The position numbers and the translations under genes were made by a program. The notes under the pieces were generated by a model. It saw only the letters and a list, made by a program, of their open reading frames with translations. It searched no databases and had not been told where the DNA came from. Positions 15,402 through 28,459 of a DNA stretch of 64,000 nt are shown here, piece by piece. The stretch's first letter is position 1, and each line of letters opens with the position of its first letter. Source of the DNA: Corynebacterium genitalium ATCC 33030 (lineage in GTDB: Bacteria; Actinomycetota; Actinomycetes; Mycobacteriales; Mycobacteriaceae). The stretch spans positions 434,001 to 498,000 of the forward strand of contig NZ_CM000961.1 of assembly GCF_000143825.1 (NCBI RefSeq). Reading direction: 5' to 3'.

Positions 15402-16951
15402 TGGAGATCAACGCAATCCTGCCGGTCTTTGTCGCGCTGCCGCTGATCGTCGCGGCCATCGCGGCGCTGTCGCCGTTCAAGCCGCTGAACGACGCCCTGG
15501 GCATCATCATCCCCACCATCAACCTGATCGGCGGACTGTGGCTGTTCGGTTACACGGCCGAGCACGGCGCTATCGGCCACGTCATCGGCCTCTACCAGGG
15601 CGGGGCGGGCATCTCGTTCGCCGCCGACCAGTTCTCGGCGATCATGCTGATCACCACCATGGCGGTGGCCGTGGTGTCCAACTGGTTCGCCATCGTCTCC
15701 GGCGATACCAAGCCGCGGTACTACGTCCCGCTCGCACTGGTGCTGGTCACCGGTGTCTCCGGTGCGCTGCTCACTGCGGATCTGTTCAACTTCTTCGTCA
15801 TGATCGAGGTCATGCTGCTGCCGTCCTACGGCCTGATCGCGATGACGGGAACGCGTTTCCGTCTGTCCTCGGCTCGCCTGTTCGTGCTGGTGAACCTGGC
15901 TGCGTCCACCCTGCTGGTGATGGGCGTCGGCTACGTCTACGCCGTCACCGGCGCGGTGAACATCGGTGCTTTGCAGGGCGCGGCGGCCGGCAACGGCCCG
16001 GTCACTGTCGCGATGGGGCTGATTGTCATCGCGATCAGCGCCAAGGCGGCCGTGTTCCCGTTGCACACGTGGCTGCCGCGGACATATACGTCGACAAGCG
16101 CTGCAGTGATGGGCCTGTTCTCCGGACTGCACACCAAGGTCGCGGTGTACATGCTGTTCCGCATCTGGGTGGTCATCTTCGACATGGACCCGCGCTGGAA
16201 CTGGCTGATCATTGCCGTCATGGTCGTATCCATGCTCGTCGGCGCCTTCGCCGGCCTGGGCGAGGCCACCATCCGCCAGGTGCTGGGCTACCAGATGGTC
16301 AACGGCATGCCGTTCATCCTCATCATGCTTGCTTTTACCGGCGGCCCGGGCATCGGCCCGGACGCCGCCCGGTACGCGCTGGCCGCCGGCCTGATGTACA
16401 CGCTGCACCACATGATCACCATTGGTGCGCTGACATTGAACTCCGGTGCGATCGAGGAGACCTATGGCACCGGCACTCTGTCAAAGCTGTCGGGTCTCAT
16501 GCGCCGCGACTCCTGGACCGCCGCGATCTTCGCAGCGGGTGCATTCTCGGTGATCGGCTTCCCGCCGTTCTCCGGCCTGTGGGGCAAGCTCACGCTCATC
16601 TTCGCCGCCGCGGCTGCCGGAGATGCTCGGTCCTGGGTGGCCATCGGCGCAATCATCATCGCCTCGTTTGCGGCAATGCTCGCAATGTTCCGCGTCTGGC
16701 GCGAGGTCTTCTGGGGCCAGCCCATGCAGCACTACCCCGACACACTCCGGGTGCGTTGGGCGCTGCTTGCGCCGTCCACCGTGCTGATGGGGATCTCGCT
16801 GGCGATGTTCTTCGGTGCCGGCCCGCTGTGGGACGCAGCGACGGGTTCCGCCGACGCGCTTCTCGACGTCCCGTCCTACACCTCCGCCGTCCTCGGCGAG
16901 GACCCGCTCGGCGTACCCGATGTTGATTCCCTGCAAGGAGGCCAGCGCTAA
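15401..16951 (+). CDS. mrpD: Mrp antiporter subunit D
   Basis: This 516-residue NuoN/NuoM-like proton-channel subunit carries the glutamate helix (LFNFFVMIEVMLLPSYGLIAM) and the lysine-containing discontinuous helix (AISAKAAVFPLHTWLPRTYTSTSAAVMGLFSGLHTKVAVYML). Its ATG overlaps the mrpC stop in TAATG. It is about 14 helices long, the usual size. In Mrp complexes MrpA and MrpD are the two subunits thought to carry ion translocation. Confidence 0.95.
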   Translation: MEINAILPVFVALPLIVAAIAALSPFKPLNDALGIIIPTINLIGGLWLFGYTAEHGAIGHVIGLYQGGAGISFAADQFSAIMLITTMAVAVVSNWFAIVSGDTKPRYYVPLALVLVTGVSGALLTADLFNFFVMIEVMLLPSYGLIAMTGTRFRLSSARLFVLVNLAASTLLVMGVGYVYAVTGAVNIGALQGAAAGNGPVTVAMGLIVIAISAKAAVFPLHTWLPRTYTSTSAAVMGLFSGLHTKVAVYMLFRIWVVIFDMDPRWNWLIIAVMVVSMLVGAFAGLGEATIRQVLGYQMVNGMPFILIMLAFTGGPGIGPDAARYALAAGLMYTLHHMITIGALTLNSGAIEETYGTGTLSKLSGLMRRDSWTAAIFAAGAFSVIGFPPFSGLWGKLTLIFAAAAAGDARSWVAIGAIIIASFAAMLAMFRVWREVFWGQPMQHYPDTLRVRWALLAPSTVLMGISLAMFFGAGPLWDAATGSADALLDVPSYTSAVLGEDPLGVPDVDSLQGGQR

Positions 16952-17352
16952 TGAGCAAGATCATCCACGGCATCGGCTACTTCTTCTGGATTGTCAAAGA
17001 GATCATCGTCTCCGGTTTCAACACCGCCTTCACGGCGTTCAAACCGGACGCTGGTCTCAAGCCGATTGTCATCTACTACCCGCTGCGAGTGACTACCGAC
17101 TGGGAACTGTTCTGGTTCTCCGCCTCGATCACCGCCACACCGTCGACCCTGGCCATGGGGTTCCGTGAACCCGCCGCTGCAGACGCACCGCGGATCTTGC
17201 TGGTCCAATCCGCCTTCGGTGACGATGCCACCGACGTGATCAAGGGTCTGATCGACATGGAAGAGCACGTCTCCCCCGCCGTGAAGTCCACACCCCTCGA
17301 CGTCGCGGACGTGGCCTGGGAGCCCTACGTACCCAAAGGAGATCTCACCTAA
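16951..17352 (+). CDS. mrpE: Mrp antiporter subunit E
   Basis: This 133-residue protein has an N-terminal hydrophobic region, the family sequence VIYYPLRVTTDWELFWFSASITATPSTLAMGF, and a soluble C-terminal part (RILLVQSAFGDDATDVIKGLIDMEEHV). It starts within the mrpD stop (TAATG). Subunit E is needed for assembly and activity of the Mrp complex. It ends in another TAATG overlap with mrpF. Confidence 0.93.
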   Translation: MSKIIHGIGYFFWIVKEIIVSGFNTAFTAFKPDAGLKPIVIYYPLRVTTDWELFWFSASITATPSTLAMGFREPAAADAPRILLVQSAFGDDATDVIKGLIDMEEHVSPAVKSTPLDVADVAWEPYVPKGDLT

Positions 17353-17618
17353 TGTTCGAGACAATCCTCACCGTCTGCATAGCCATCATGGCCGTTAGCT
17401 TGGTGGTTGGCCTCGTGGCCATCCTCCGGGAGCGCGATGAGCTCTCCCGCGCCGTCATGGCCGACTACATCCTCTACGCTATGGTCTGCATCTTCTTCGT
17501 GTGGTCGCTGTTCAACGACACGTTCATCGCCTACGAGGTCGCCATCTTGGCGGCCCTTGTCTGCGGTGCCATCCCGACCCTGTCCATGGCCCGCGTGATC
17601 TCGAGGGGGCGCCGCTAA
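17352..17618 (+). CDS. mrpF: Mrp antiporter subunit F
   Basis: This 88-residue protein has three predicted membrane segments. It includes ERDELSRAVMADYILYAMVCIFFVWSLF, which corresponds to the D-R-x-x-A-x-D helix pattern of MrpF. Start and stop overlap the neighbouring genes by one base each. MrpF homologues have been implicated in Na+ and bile-salt efflux within the complex. Confidence 0.93.
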   Translation: MFETILTVCIAIMAVSLVVGLVAILRERDELSRAVMADYILYAMVCIFFVWSLFNDTFIAYEVAILAALVCGAIPTLSMARVISRGRR

Positions 17619-18055
17619 TGACCGCACTGACCATCTGGCAGATCGTTGTCCTGCTCTTTGTGTTCGTGGCGGTGTTCATGACCGTCGCCACCGTCGTCCT
17701 CCAGCTGCGCGCCCCGAACGCGCTGACCCGCGCCAACCTCATGGGCCCGCTGGTCGGTGTCGCTTTCCCAGCCTTGGTCATCGCCATGCTCATCCACGAA
17801 TGGTCGACCGAAGGATTCGACCTGAACAACTTCCTCCGCGCCATCATCGCCATTCTCGGTGTGTGGATTGTTGCCTCCGTCGGTTCCTTCATCATCGGCC
17901 GCTCCATCTACGGTGTGACCGTCACCGACGCGATCGGCCCCGGCGGGCGGCGTGAACCCAGCCGTGACCACGCAGACAGCGAGCTGCGCGAGACACCCAC
18001 AGAGCAGGCCCCGGAACCAGAGCCGGAGCCGCAAGCTCCCCCTGAACGCTGGTAA
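17618..18055 (+). CDS. mrpG: Mrp antiporter subunit G
   Basis: This 145-residue last gene of the operon starts at ATG 17618 inside the mrpF stop. Three membrane segments are followed by a hydrophilic tail rich in Glu and Pro (TEQAPEPEPEPQAPPERW). The core VVLQLRAPNALTRANLMGPLVGVAFPALVIAMLIHEW fits MrpG (R-A-P-N-x-x-T-R). A longer upstream in-frame reading exists but runs antiparallel to no known family and covers mrpF. A strong hairpin at 18095-18138 follows. Confidence 0.92.
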   Translation: MTALTIWQIVVLLFVFVAVFMTVATVVLQLRAPNALTRANLMGPLVGVAFPALVIAMLIHEWSTEGFDLNNFLRAIIAILGVWIVASVGSFIIGRSIYGVTVTDAIGPGGRREPSRDHADSELRETPTEQAPEPEPEPQAPPERW

Positions 18056-18094
18056 CACCGCGCGCGTTCGCCTCGCCTATCCACGCCATAGCGA

Positions 18095-18138
18095 AACCCC
18101 GCCGCACTCACCACATTCGGTGAGCTCGCGGCGGGGTT
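18095..18138. terminator. bidirectional terminator between mrpG and katA
   Basis: Perfect 11-bp arms AACCCCGCCGC and GCGGCGGGGTT enclose a second short stem (ACTCACC/GGTGAG). The site lies between convergent genes. Confidence 0.8.
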
Positions 18139-18160
18139 CACGCTTGAGCGCCGGCAGCTG

Positions 18161-19753
18161 CTAGCCGTTGAAGGAAACGCCCTCCTCGAAGTCCTTAGCT
18201 GCATCGGCGCGCTTCTGAGCGAGCACCTCGCGCAGCTTCGGCTCGAGATCAGCGTCGACCTTGCCCCAGTAGGCGAAGGTGCGCTCTTCGACGTCCTTGT
18301 TCTCGATCGGCAGCATCTTGTTGGTCACGTTGTGGATGAAGCGCTCCTTGGCAGCATCATCAAACACCTCGCGGTAGAGAATGCCGGCCTGCATGAAGTC
18401 ATCGTCGTCGGCGTGCTTGACGTAAGCAGCGCGGACCAGGTCGGTGCCGTGCGGGTCCGGGTTGACGTACAGGTCCTGAGCCTGGCCGTAAGAGGTGTGG
18501 TTGGAGGAGGAGTCCTCACCGTTGTCCAGGTAGCCTGCACCCTTCTCCGTGTTGTTCGGGGAGTAGTTCGGCTCGCCCTCGTTGTTGAAGAAGTACTGCA
18601 TCGGGCCACGCTCGGCGTAGGTGTTCACCGGTACGATCGGCTGGTTCACCGGCAGGTCCTTGTAGTTCGGTCCAATACGGTAGCGGTGCTGGTCGGCGTA
18701 GGCGAACACGCGGCCCTGGAGCATGCGGTCCGGGGACAGGCCGACACCGGGGACGATGTTGGACGGGTCGAGCGCGATCTGCTCGATCTGTGCGTGGAAG
18801 TTCTTCGGGTTGCGGTTGAGGATGAAGTAGCCCACGTCCACCAGCGGGTAGTCCTTCTGGGACCAGGTCTTGGTCAAGTCGAACGGGTTCCAGCGGTAGT
18901 TCTCTGCGTCCTCGAACGGCATGATCTGCACCTTGACGTCCCAGATCGGGTAGTCACCGCGCTCGATCGCCTTGAAGAGGTCTTCGCGGTGGTGGTCAGC
19001 GTTGTCGCCAGCCATCTTGCCTGCCTCTTCGTCGGTGAAGGTCTCCCAGCCCTGACGGGTCTTGAAGTGGTACTTGATCCACACGGCGTCACCAGCCTCG
19101 TTTACCCACTGGAACGTGTGGGAGCCGAAGCCGTCCTGGTGGCGGGAGGTCTTCGGGGTGCCGCGGTCACCGAGCAGGTAGGTCACCTGGTGAGCGGACT
19201 CCGGGGTACGGGTCCAGAAGTCCCACTGCATCTCGTCGGAGCGCAGACCAGTACGCGGGTCGCGCTTCTGGGAGTGGATGAAGTCCGGGAACTTCACCGC
19301 ATCACGCAGGAAGAACGTCGGGGTGTTGTTGCCGACGATGTCGTAGTTGCCGTCCTCGGTGTAGAACCGCAGCGCGAAACCGTGGACATCGCGCCAGGTG
19401 TCGGGGGATCCAGCCTCACCAGCGACGGTGGAGAAGCGAATAGCCATCGGGGTAACAGTGCCCGGCTGGAACAGCTTCGCCTTGGTGTACTGGGAGACAT
19501 CCTCAGTCACGTGCAGCTCACCGAATGCACCGTGGCCCTTTGCGTGCGGGATGCGCTCCGGAACGTTTTCGCGGTTGAAGTGCGCGAGCTTCTCCACCAA
19601 GTGGATGTCCGTCAGCGGGTTCGGGCCCTGCGGACCGGCGGTGACAGAAATGTTCTCGGATGCGACCGGCTGGCCGCCAAGACGAGTGGTCTTGCCGTTG
19701 CCGGCGTCACGCTCGCCCTTGTTCAGGATGTTGTCAGGGGTGTTGTCAGCCAT
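18161..19753 (-). CDS. katA: monofunctional haem catalase
   Basis: This 530-residue clade-3-sized catalase decomposes hydrogen peroxide in the cytoplasm. Visible motifs are the distal His in RIPHAKGHGAFG, the distal Asn in IVGNNTPTFFLRDA, and the proximal haem ligand Tyr in RVFAYADQHRYRIGPN. The normal catalase signature has S or G after AKG, and here it is H. The length, the F-x-R-x-x-P NADPH-region sequences (RNPKNFHAQIEQ) and the C-terminus are ordinary. ATG 19753 follows GAGGAGGG. It is convergent with the Mrp operon. Confidence 0.97.
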   Translation of the reverse strand: MADNTPDNILNKGERDAGNGKTTRLGGQPVASENISVTAGPQGPNPLTDIHLVEKLAHFNRENVPERIPHAKGHGAFGELHVTEDVSQYTKAKLFQPGTVTPMAIRFSTVAGEAGSPDTWRDVHGFALRFYTEDGNYDIVGNNTPTFFLRDAVKFPDFIHSQKRDPRTGLRSDEMQWDFWTRTPESAHQVTYLLGDRGTPKTSRHQDGFGSHTFQWVNEAGDAVWIKYHFKTRQGWETFTDEEAGKMAGDNADHHREDLFKAIERGDYPIWDVKVQIMPFEDAENYRWNPFDLTKTWSQKDYPLVDVGYFILNRNPKNFHAQIEQIALDPSNIVPGVGLSPDRMLQGRVFAYADQHRYRIGPNYKDLPVNQPIVPVNTYAERGPMQYFFNNEGEPNYSPNNTEKGAGYLDNGEDSSSNHTSYGQAQDLYVNPDPHGTDLVRAAYVKHADDDDFMQAGILYREVFDDAAKERFIHNVTNKMLPIENKDVEERTFAYWGKVDADLEPKLREVLAQKRADAAKDFEEGVSFNG

Positions 19754-19882
19754 GAAATGGCCCTCCTCGAAGTCAGGTTTATCCGGTGGGGATACCCGCG
19801 AGCTTACGTACGCTCTGACAGGCCTTCAAGGAAGCTCGCCCTAACTCAATCGTTTGTTTGACCTGCGGATGAGGGGCAGGGT

Positions 19883-20170
19883 CTAGAGATCCCCATCAAA
19901 CTCGCTATCGGTGATTGCGGCCGCTTCGAAAAGCGGATCTTCCTGGTGCGTAGGCTCCGGAGGTCATTACGATCTGGTTCACTAGGGATCGCTCCGCCAG
20001 TGAAGCTATGTCCAAGCCGATCCTCATATCGACACCCTTCTGAGTGATGTCGAGCTTGAAATCCTTCTCACCCAAGTCAGTTCGGTAAAAGCCGCCGTCG
20101 ACCAGAATGGCAGTAGTTATCGGTCGGCGCGGATAATCGGCTGTCGGCCTACCTGAATGAGCCCAGTCAT
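19883..20170 (-). pseudogene. decayed NYN-domain (LabA/DUF88-like) gene
   Basis: An intact start (ATG 20170 with AAGGAG upstream) opens MTGLIQVGRQPIIRADR, then the frame breaks by one base. The next frame reads TAILVDGGFYR, then directly TDLGEKDFKLDITQKGVDMRIGLDIASLAERSLVNQIVMTSG. A further shift gives an acidic tail DPLFEAAAITDSEFDGDL ending at 19883. The ILVDGG-Y/F-R start and the QKGVDMRIGLDIASL block are diagnostic of NYN-domain RNase-like proteins. About 80-100 residues between them and the nuclease motif after it are missing. The remains fill most of the 520-bp gap between katA and sigC. Confidence 0.75.
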
Positions 20171-20275
20171 CGGCGCGCTCCTTATTGGCGGAGGGTCAAC
20201 GGCTGGGCTGGTACGTAAACGATATCAGAACAGGCCCAATAATCAATACCGACTCGGCTGGTAACGTCGGCAGGC

Positions 20276-23173
<2,898 letters not shown>

Positions 23174-23304
23174 GGTGCGTTCTCCTTACTTGTTTTCTGT
23201 GCAGACCGGCCACGGCCTGCACATGCGGTGCCCACTTTACGTACGTCGTGGCGCGTTCGCGCTTTGTGATCGCATACTTGTTCTTACTAGCGCTTAATCA
23301 GTGC

Positions 23305-24201
23305 TTAAGGAAGCCGCACGCCGTATTGGTGGAGAATATAAACCGGTAAACGGAATCGCGCCGTATTCCACTCCCCGACGATCTGACTGATTTGGGTGTC
23401 CCCGACGAGCGAGAACAACATCAGCGAGTCCGTTCTATCCAGACCGCTGGCGGCAGCGAACCAGTCCCGCATCATCCGGGTCGATTCACTGACAGCATCG
23501 TAGAGGTCGATCTCCGAAGAGATGGCGTACACGGAATCGCCCGCAGCAAGGAACGGCAGCGGCAGTGGCCGGCCGGGGATCACCGTGACCCGGATCTTCA
23601 CTTCCGCGTCGATTTCTGCACCACACACAGCGACTTCACCGTCACCCATCACTGCGTGCACGTCGCCAAGGCTGAGATTCCCACCCTCGACCTCGACGGG
23701 CAGGTAGAGGGTCGAACCAGCCACGATCTCTTTGGTGTCCATGTTTCCGCCGTGCTCACGCGATTCACTCGTGGGCACGGCACGCTTCGCCGGCGCGGTC
23801 CCGATGACACCGATCATCGGCCGAACGGGGATTGCGACCCGCTCGGAGAAGTAGACCTGACCGTTGCGCACAGGCAGAAGGCGTGTGCGTTCCTCGACGG
23901 TGCCGGGCAGCGCCCCGACCTCTGGGTGGGTCATGATGGTGGCCTGGCCTCCCACCTCGATGCTCAGGATCTCCACCTTCAACGTGTCACCGGGGCGGGC
24001 GCCCCTGACCGCAATGGGGCCCGTTGCCGGGTTCACCAATTCCTCACCAATGGAGTCGAACAGTTGGGACTCATCGGTGACGGTGTTAGAGAAGCAGTCC
24101 ATCGTCTGCACCGCGACCTCGTCTCCGCTGCTGATTTCCAGCTGCGGTCTGTGCTTGCGCGACATCGACAGAACACAGTGGTGGGGCCGAATGGAATGCA
24201 C
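23305..24201 (-). CDS. acetamidase/formamidase family protein
   Basis: This 298-residue protein matches the FmdA/AmdA family: PGDTLKVEILSIEVGGQATIM, the His/Glu-rich metal region (REHGGNMDTKEIVAGSTLYLPVEVEGGNLSLGDVHAVMGDGEVAVCGAEID) and PGRPLPLPF. Related enzymes hydrolyse formamide or acetamide, but many members have unproven substrates. It has no signal. It lies alone upstream of lysC on the same strand and is divergent from a DMT transporter. It may scavenge nitrogen from short-chain amides. Confidence 0.88.
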   Translation of the reverse strand: MHSIRPHHCVLSMSRKHRPQLEISSGDEVAVQTMDCFSNTVTDESQLFDSIGEELVNPATGPIAVRGARPGDTLKVEILSIEVGGQATIMTHPEVGALPGTVEERTRLLPVRNGQVYFSERVAIPVRPMIGVIGTAPAKRAVPTSESREHGGNMDTKEIVAGSTLYLPVEVEGGNLSLGDVHAVMGDGEVAVCGAEIDAEVKIRVTVIPGRPLPLPFLAAGDSVYAISSEIDLYDAVSESTRMMRDWFAAASGLDRTDSLMLFSLVGDTQISQIVGEWNTARFRLPVYILHQYGVRLP

Positions 24202-24334
24202 GGATCAACCTCTTTTTCACAGCAATTGAGTGGTGATCCATAGCTTAGTGAACTCCCCGCCTTGCAGATTGCACCCTGATGAGACGCATGGTTACACCGG
24301 TTGTTACAGGGGTTTAGGCCCCCTACCGATTACC

Positions 24335-25216
24335 ATGATCCGGGTGCACAACAACTTCCTCGCCGTGACTTTCGCGCTGCTGTCGGCGCTGACCATCGCG
24401 GTAGGAACTGTCTGGCGGCACCAGATTGTTCTCCGCCACCGCCGCCAAACGGAAAATGCGAACGGGGGCGCGGGCGCTTCCAAGGTATCCACGCTCGGCA
24501 CGGTGAAGCGTCCTACGTGGTGGTTGTCACTCATGTTGGCGTGGCTGGCCTACGGCTTCCAAGCGGTGGCGCTTGCTTGCGGTTCCCTCCTGGTTGTACA
24601 GCCGGTGCTAGTTCTCTCCTTATTAATGACGTTGCTGCTCGCTGCCCACGTAGAACGCCGCCCAATGGAAATCGACGAGACGTTCTGGGCGACGACGCTC
24701 ACCGCGGCCGTCGGCGTGCTGGTCATTCTCGGCCGTCCTGTGCCCGGTACCCGCGAGGCTCCACCAGCGGAATGGCTCGTCGCGGTGGGGATCGGCGCGG
24801 TGATCATGGCGGTGGTGTTTGTCGTGGCCGTGGGCCACGACGCGTCGATAAGCACTTTTGCGCTGGGGGCGGTGTGCGGCGCCATCTTCGGCTATCTCGC
24901 AGTGTTTTCAAAGAAGGCAGTGGACACCTTCGTTGCCGGCGGCGTGGAAGGCCTGGTGACCGCGTGGCCGCTCTACGCTCTGCTGGCGGCCGCAGTAGTG
25001 GGCACGATTGTGCAGCAGTACGCGTTCAGCGCCGGCAACCTAGCGCAGTCGCTGCCTGCAATGAAGATCTTCGAGCCGCTGCTTGCATACGCACTGGGGC
25101 TAACGCTGCTCGGAGAAACCTTCGACGTATCCACGCCGCTGGGGTGGACACTTATGGCGCTGGCGGTGCTGATGATGTTCGCCGCAACGTTCATGCTCTC
25201 CCGGAAACCGGTGTGA
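24335..25216 (+). CDS. DMT-superfamily membrane transporter
   Basis: This protein of about 293 residues has nine to ten hydrophobic helices in the DMT/EamA arrangement, with a short basic loop (RHRRQTENANGGAGASK) after the first. The C-terminal half repeats the fold (AGNLAQSLPAMKIFEPLLAYALGLTLLGETFDV), typical of the second EamA domain. ATG 24335 is chosen over an upstream codon because it begins the first helix, and GTG 24344 is also possible. The substrate is unknown. It lies just upstream of the leuA leader on the same strand, but leuA has its own promoter. Confidence 0.82.
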   Translation: MIRVHNNFLAVTFALLSALTIAVGTVWRHQIVLRHRRQTENANGGAGASKVSTLGTVKRPTWWLSLMLAWLAYGFQAVALACGSLLVVQPVLVLSLLMTLLLAAHVERRPMEIDETFWATTLTAAVGVLVILGRPVPGTREAPPAEWLVAVGIGAVIMAVVFVVAVGHDASISTFALGAVCGAIFGYLAVFSKKAVDTFVAGGVEGLVTAWPLYALLAAAVVGTIVQQYAFSAGNLAQSLPAMKIFEPLLAYALGLTLLGETFDVSTPLGWTLMALAVLMMFAATFMLSRKPV

Positions 25217-25232
25217 GCCCACAGACGCGTGG

Positions 25233-25238
25233 TAGGGT
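25233..25238 (+). promoter_or_regulatory. -10 element of the leuA leader transcript
   Basis: TAGGGT ends 7 nt before the leader ATG at 25246, placing the transcript start at or next to the ATG. Confidence 0.55.
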
Positions 25239-25245
25239 GTGAGCC

Positions 25246-25323
25246 ATGTCATTGGCAACCGCGCGTGTGCAGGCGCTCCCGCGTCAGGGAACTGCCCTAC
25301 TTCTACGCCGCGGCGGGTTCTAG
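25246..25323 (+). CDS. leuL: leuA leader peptide with consecutive leucine codons
   Basis: This 25-codon ORF starts MSLATARVQALPRQG and then has Leu-Leu-Leu as CTA CTT CTA, followed by Arg-Arg-Gly-Gly-Phe and a stop. CTA is a rare codon in this G+C-rich genome, so its use at the control point is telling. It lies 90 bp before leuA, with RNA stems in between. Actinobacterial leuA attenuators with Leu-rich leader peptides are known from comparative work. When charged Leu-tRNA is scarce, ribosomes should stall here and change the downstream fold. Confidence 0.8.
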   Translation: MSLATARVQALPRQGTALLLRRGGF

Positions 25324-25336
25324 GCCACATTCATTC

Positions 25337-25376
25337 ACGGCCGGCGCCCCGTCGCGGAGTTCGCCATGCCGGCCGT
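25337..25376 (+). promoter_or_regulatory. RNA stem between leader peptide and leuA (attenuator element)
   Basis: Perfect 9-bp arms ACGGCCGGC (25337-25345) and GCCGGCCGT (25368-25376) form a stem 14 nt after the leader stop. No T-run follows, so the mechanism may involve a pseudoknot or ribosome access instead of a simple terminator. Confidence 0.6.
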
Positions 25377-25383
25377 ACCCTGA

Positions 25384-27252
<1,869 letters not shown>

Positions 27253-27355
27253 AGGTCAGTAGTCCGCCGCTCCCGCCTGTTGGCTTGGACCCTTGTGGTC
27301 GTACTACTCTAGGGGCACGACTAGGCACCGTTCCACAGAGTAACCAGGGGAGGCG

Positions 27356-28459
27356 ATGAGCTTGACCAAGCCAGACGGCGACGGTTTTGCCAAAGATCGC
27401 TCTGACCTGTCCCCGCAAACTCAGAGCGTATGGCTGCCCGCTGGCACACCGCGCGTGATCACGCTGGAGCCTGCCGCCGCGGAATGTGTCGGCGTCAGCA
27501 GTGACGGCGCCCGCGTGGCCGTGGAGATCGCCTTCGACGCCGCGGGCGATGTTGTCGCGCGTATCGACGGTGAAGTGCTCGGCGAATTCGACAGTGCTGC
27601 AAGCGCTGAGCTGAGCCCGTCGCTACGCATGATGGAAAGCCGCGGTCTGATCGCTCTGGCCCACGGCGTGTACTCCACCGCGGACGGCACCCCAACGGTG
27701 ACCGTGTACGCGGACGCTCTCGGCGGCGGGCCCGTAACTGCGGTTGCCCCGGTGAACGCAGAAAATGACCTGCCCGAAGATGAAGACGGAGACGACGGTG
27801 CCGGTGCCGGTGCCGCCGTTGCTGCCGGCACTGCAACAGCTGCTGGTGCCAGCGCCGCGAACACGTACTTCGCGGCCGACGCCGAGGCGGAGGCAGCCGC
27901 TCTGGCCGCAGACCAGGAAGGCGATGCACCCCGGTCGAGTAGCCGGGTGCGGTTGCTCCCGGAGCGCATGGGCACCAACACCACCGCTGTCGTGGCGCTC
28001 GCGCTGGCCTTGGGCATAGTGGGCACCATTAGCTACTACGCCGGCATGGGCCAGCAGGGCCAAGAGATGAACGCCTTCATGGGGTCCGACAACACAACGG
28101 CATCCACTGGGCCGAGCCTGCCCACACGGGCATCCTCCGAGAAACCAGCACCGCCTGAATCCTCCAAACCCGAGGAGCCCTCCGAGGACCCGGACAAGGA
28201 TCCCGCGACGGACGAGGGAGCTAACGTGCCCCCGGCTCCGCAGCCGGGCTCTCCTGCCCCGGTTCCGCAATCGCCGTCCGGCAACGATTACAACAACCAG
28301 TACGTCGCGCCGCCGCCCGCTCCTGCGCCGCCGCCTGCTCCTGCCCCTGCCCCTGCGCCCGCACCGCCTCCTCCACCGGCCCCCGCGCCTCCGCCGCCCA
28401 ATCGGCCCTTGACGCCTGAGGAGCGCGGCGGCAAGCCCATTTTTGAGATTTCATGGTAG
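27356..28459 (+). CDS. single-pass membrane protein with Pro/Ala-rich C-terminus, function unknown
   Basis: This 367-residue protein has an N-terminal soluble domain of about 130 residues, an acidic/Ala-rich linker, one membrane segment (NTTAVVALALALGIVGTISYYA, about 205-226), and an outer part dominated by Pro, Ala, Ser and Glu ending PPNRPLTPEERGGKPIFEISW. The Pro-rich stretch could span the cell wall. I do not recognise the family. GGGGAGG precedes ATG 27356. Its last seven bases overlap the start of the exonuclease-like gene, so the two are coupled. Confidence 0.75.
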   Translation: MSLTKPDGDGFAKDRSDLSPQTQSVWLPAGTPRVITLEPAAAECVGVSSDGARVAVEIAFDAAGDVVARIDGEVLGEFDSAASAELSPSLRMMESRGLIALAHGVYSTADGTPTVTVYADALGGGPVTAVAPVNAENDLPEDEDGDDGAGAGAAVAAGTATAAGASAANTYFAADAEAEAAALAADQEGDAPRSSSRVRLLPERMGTNTTAVVALALALGIVGTISYYAGMGQQGQEMNAFMGSDNTTASTGPSLPTRASSEKPAPPESSKPEEPSEDPDKDPATDEGANVPPAPQPGSPAPVPQSPSGNDYNNQYVAPPPAPAPPPAPAPAPAPAPPPPPAPAPPPPNRPLTPEERGGKPIFEISW

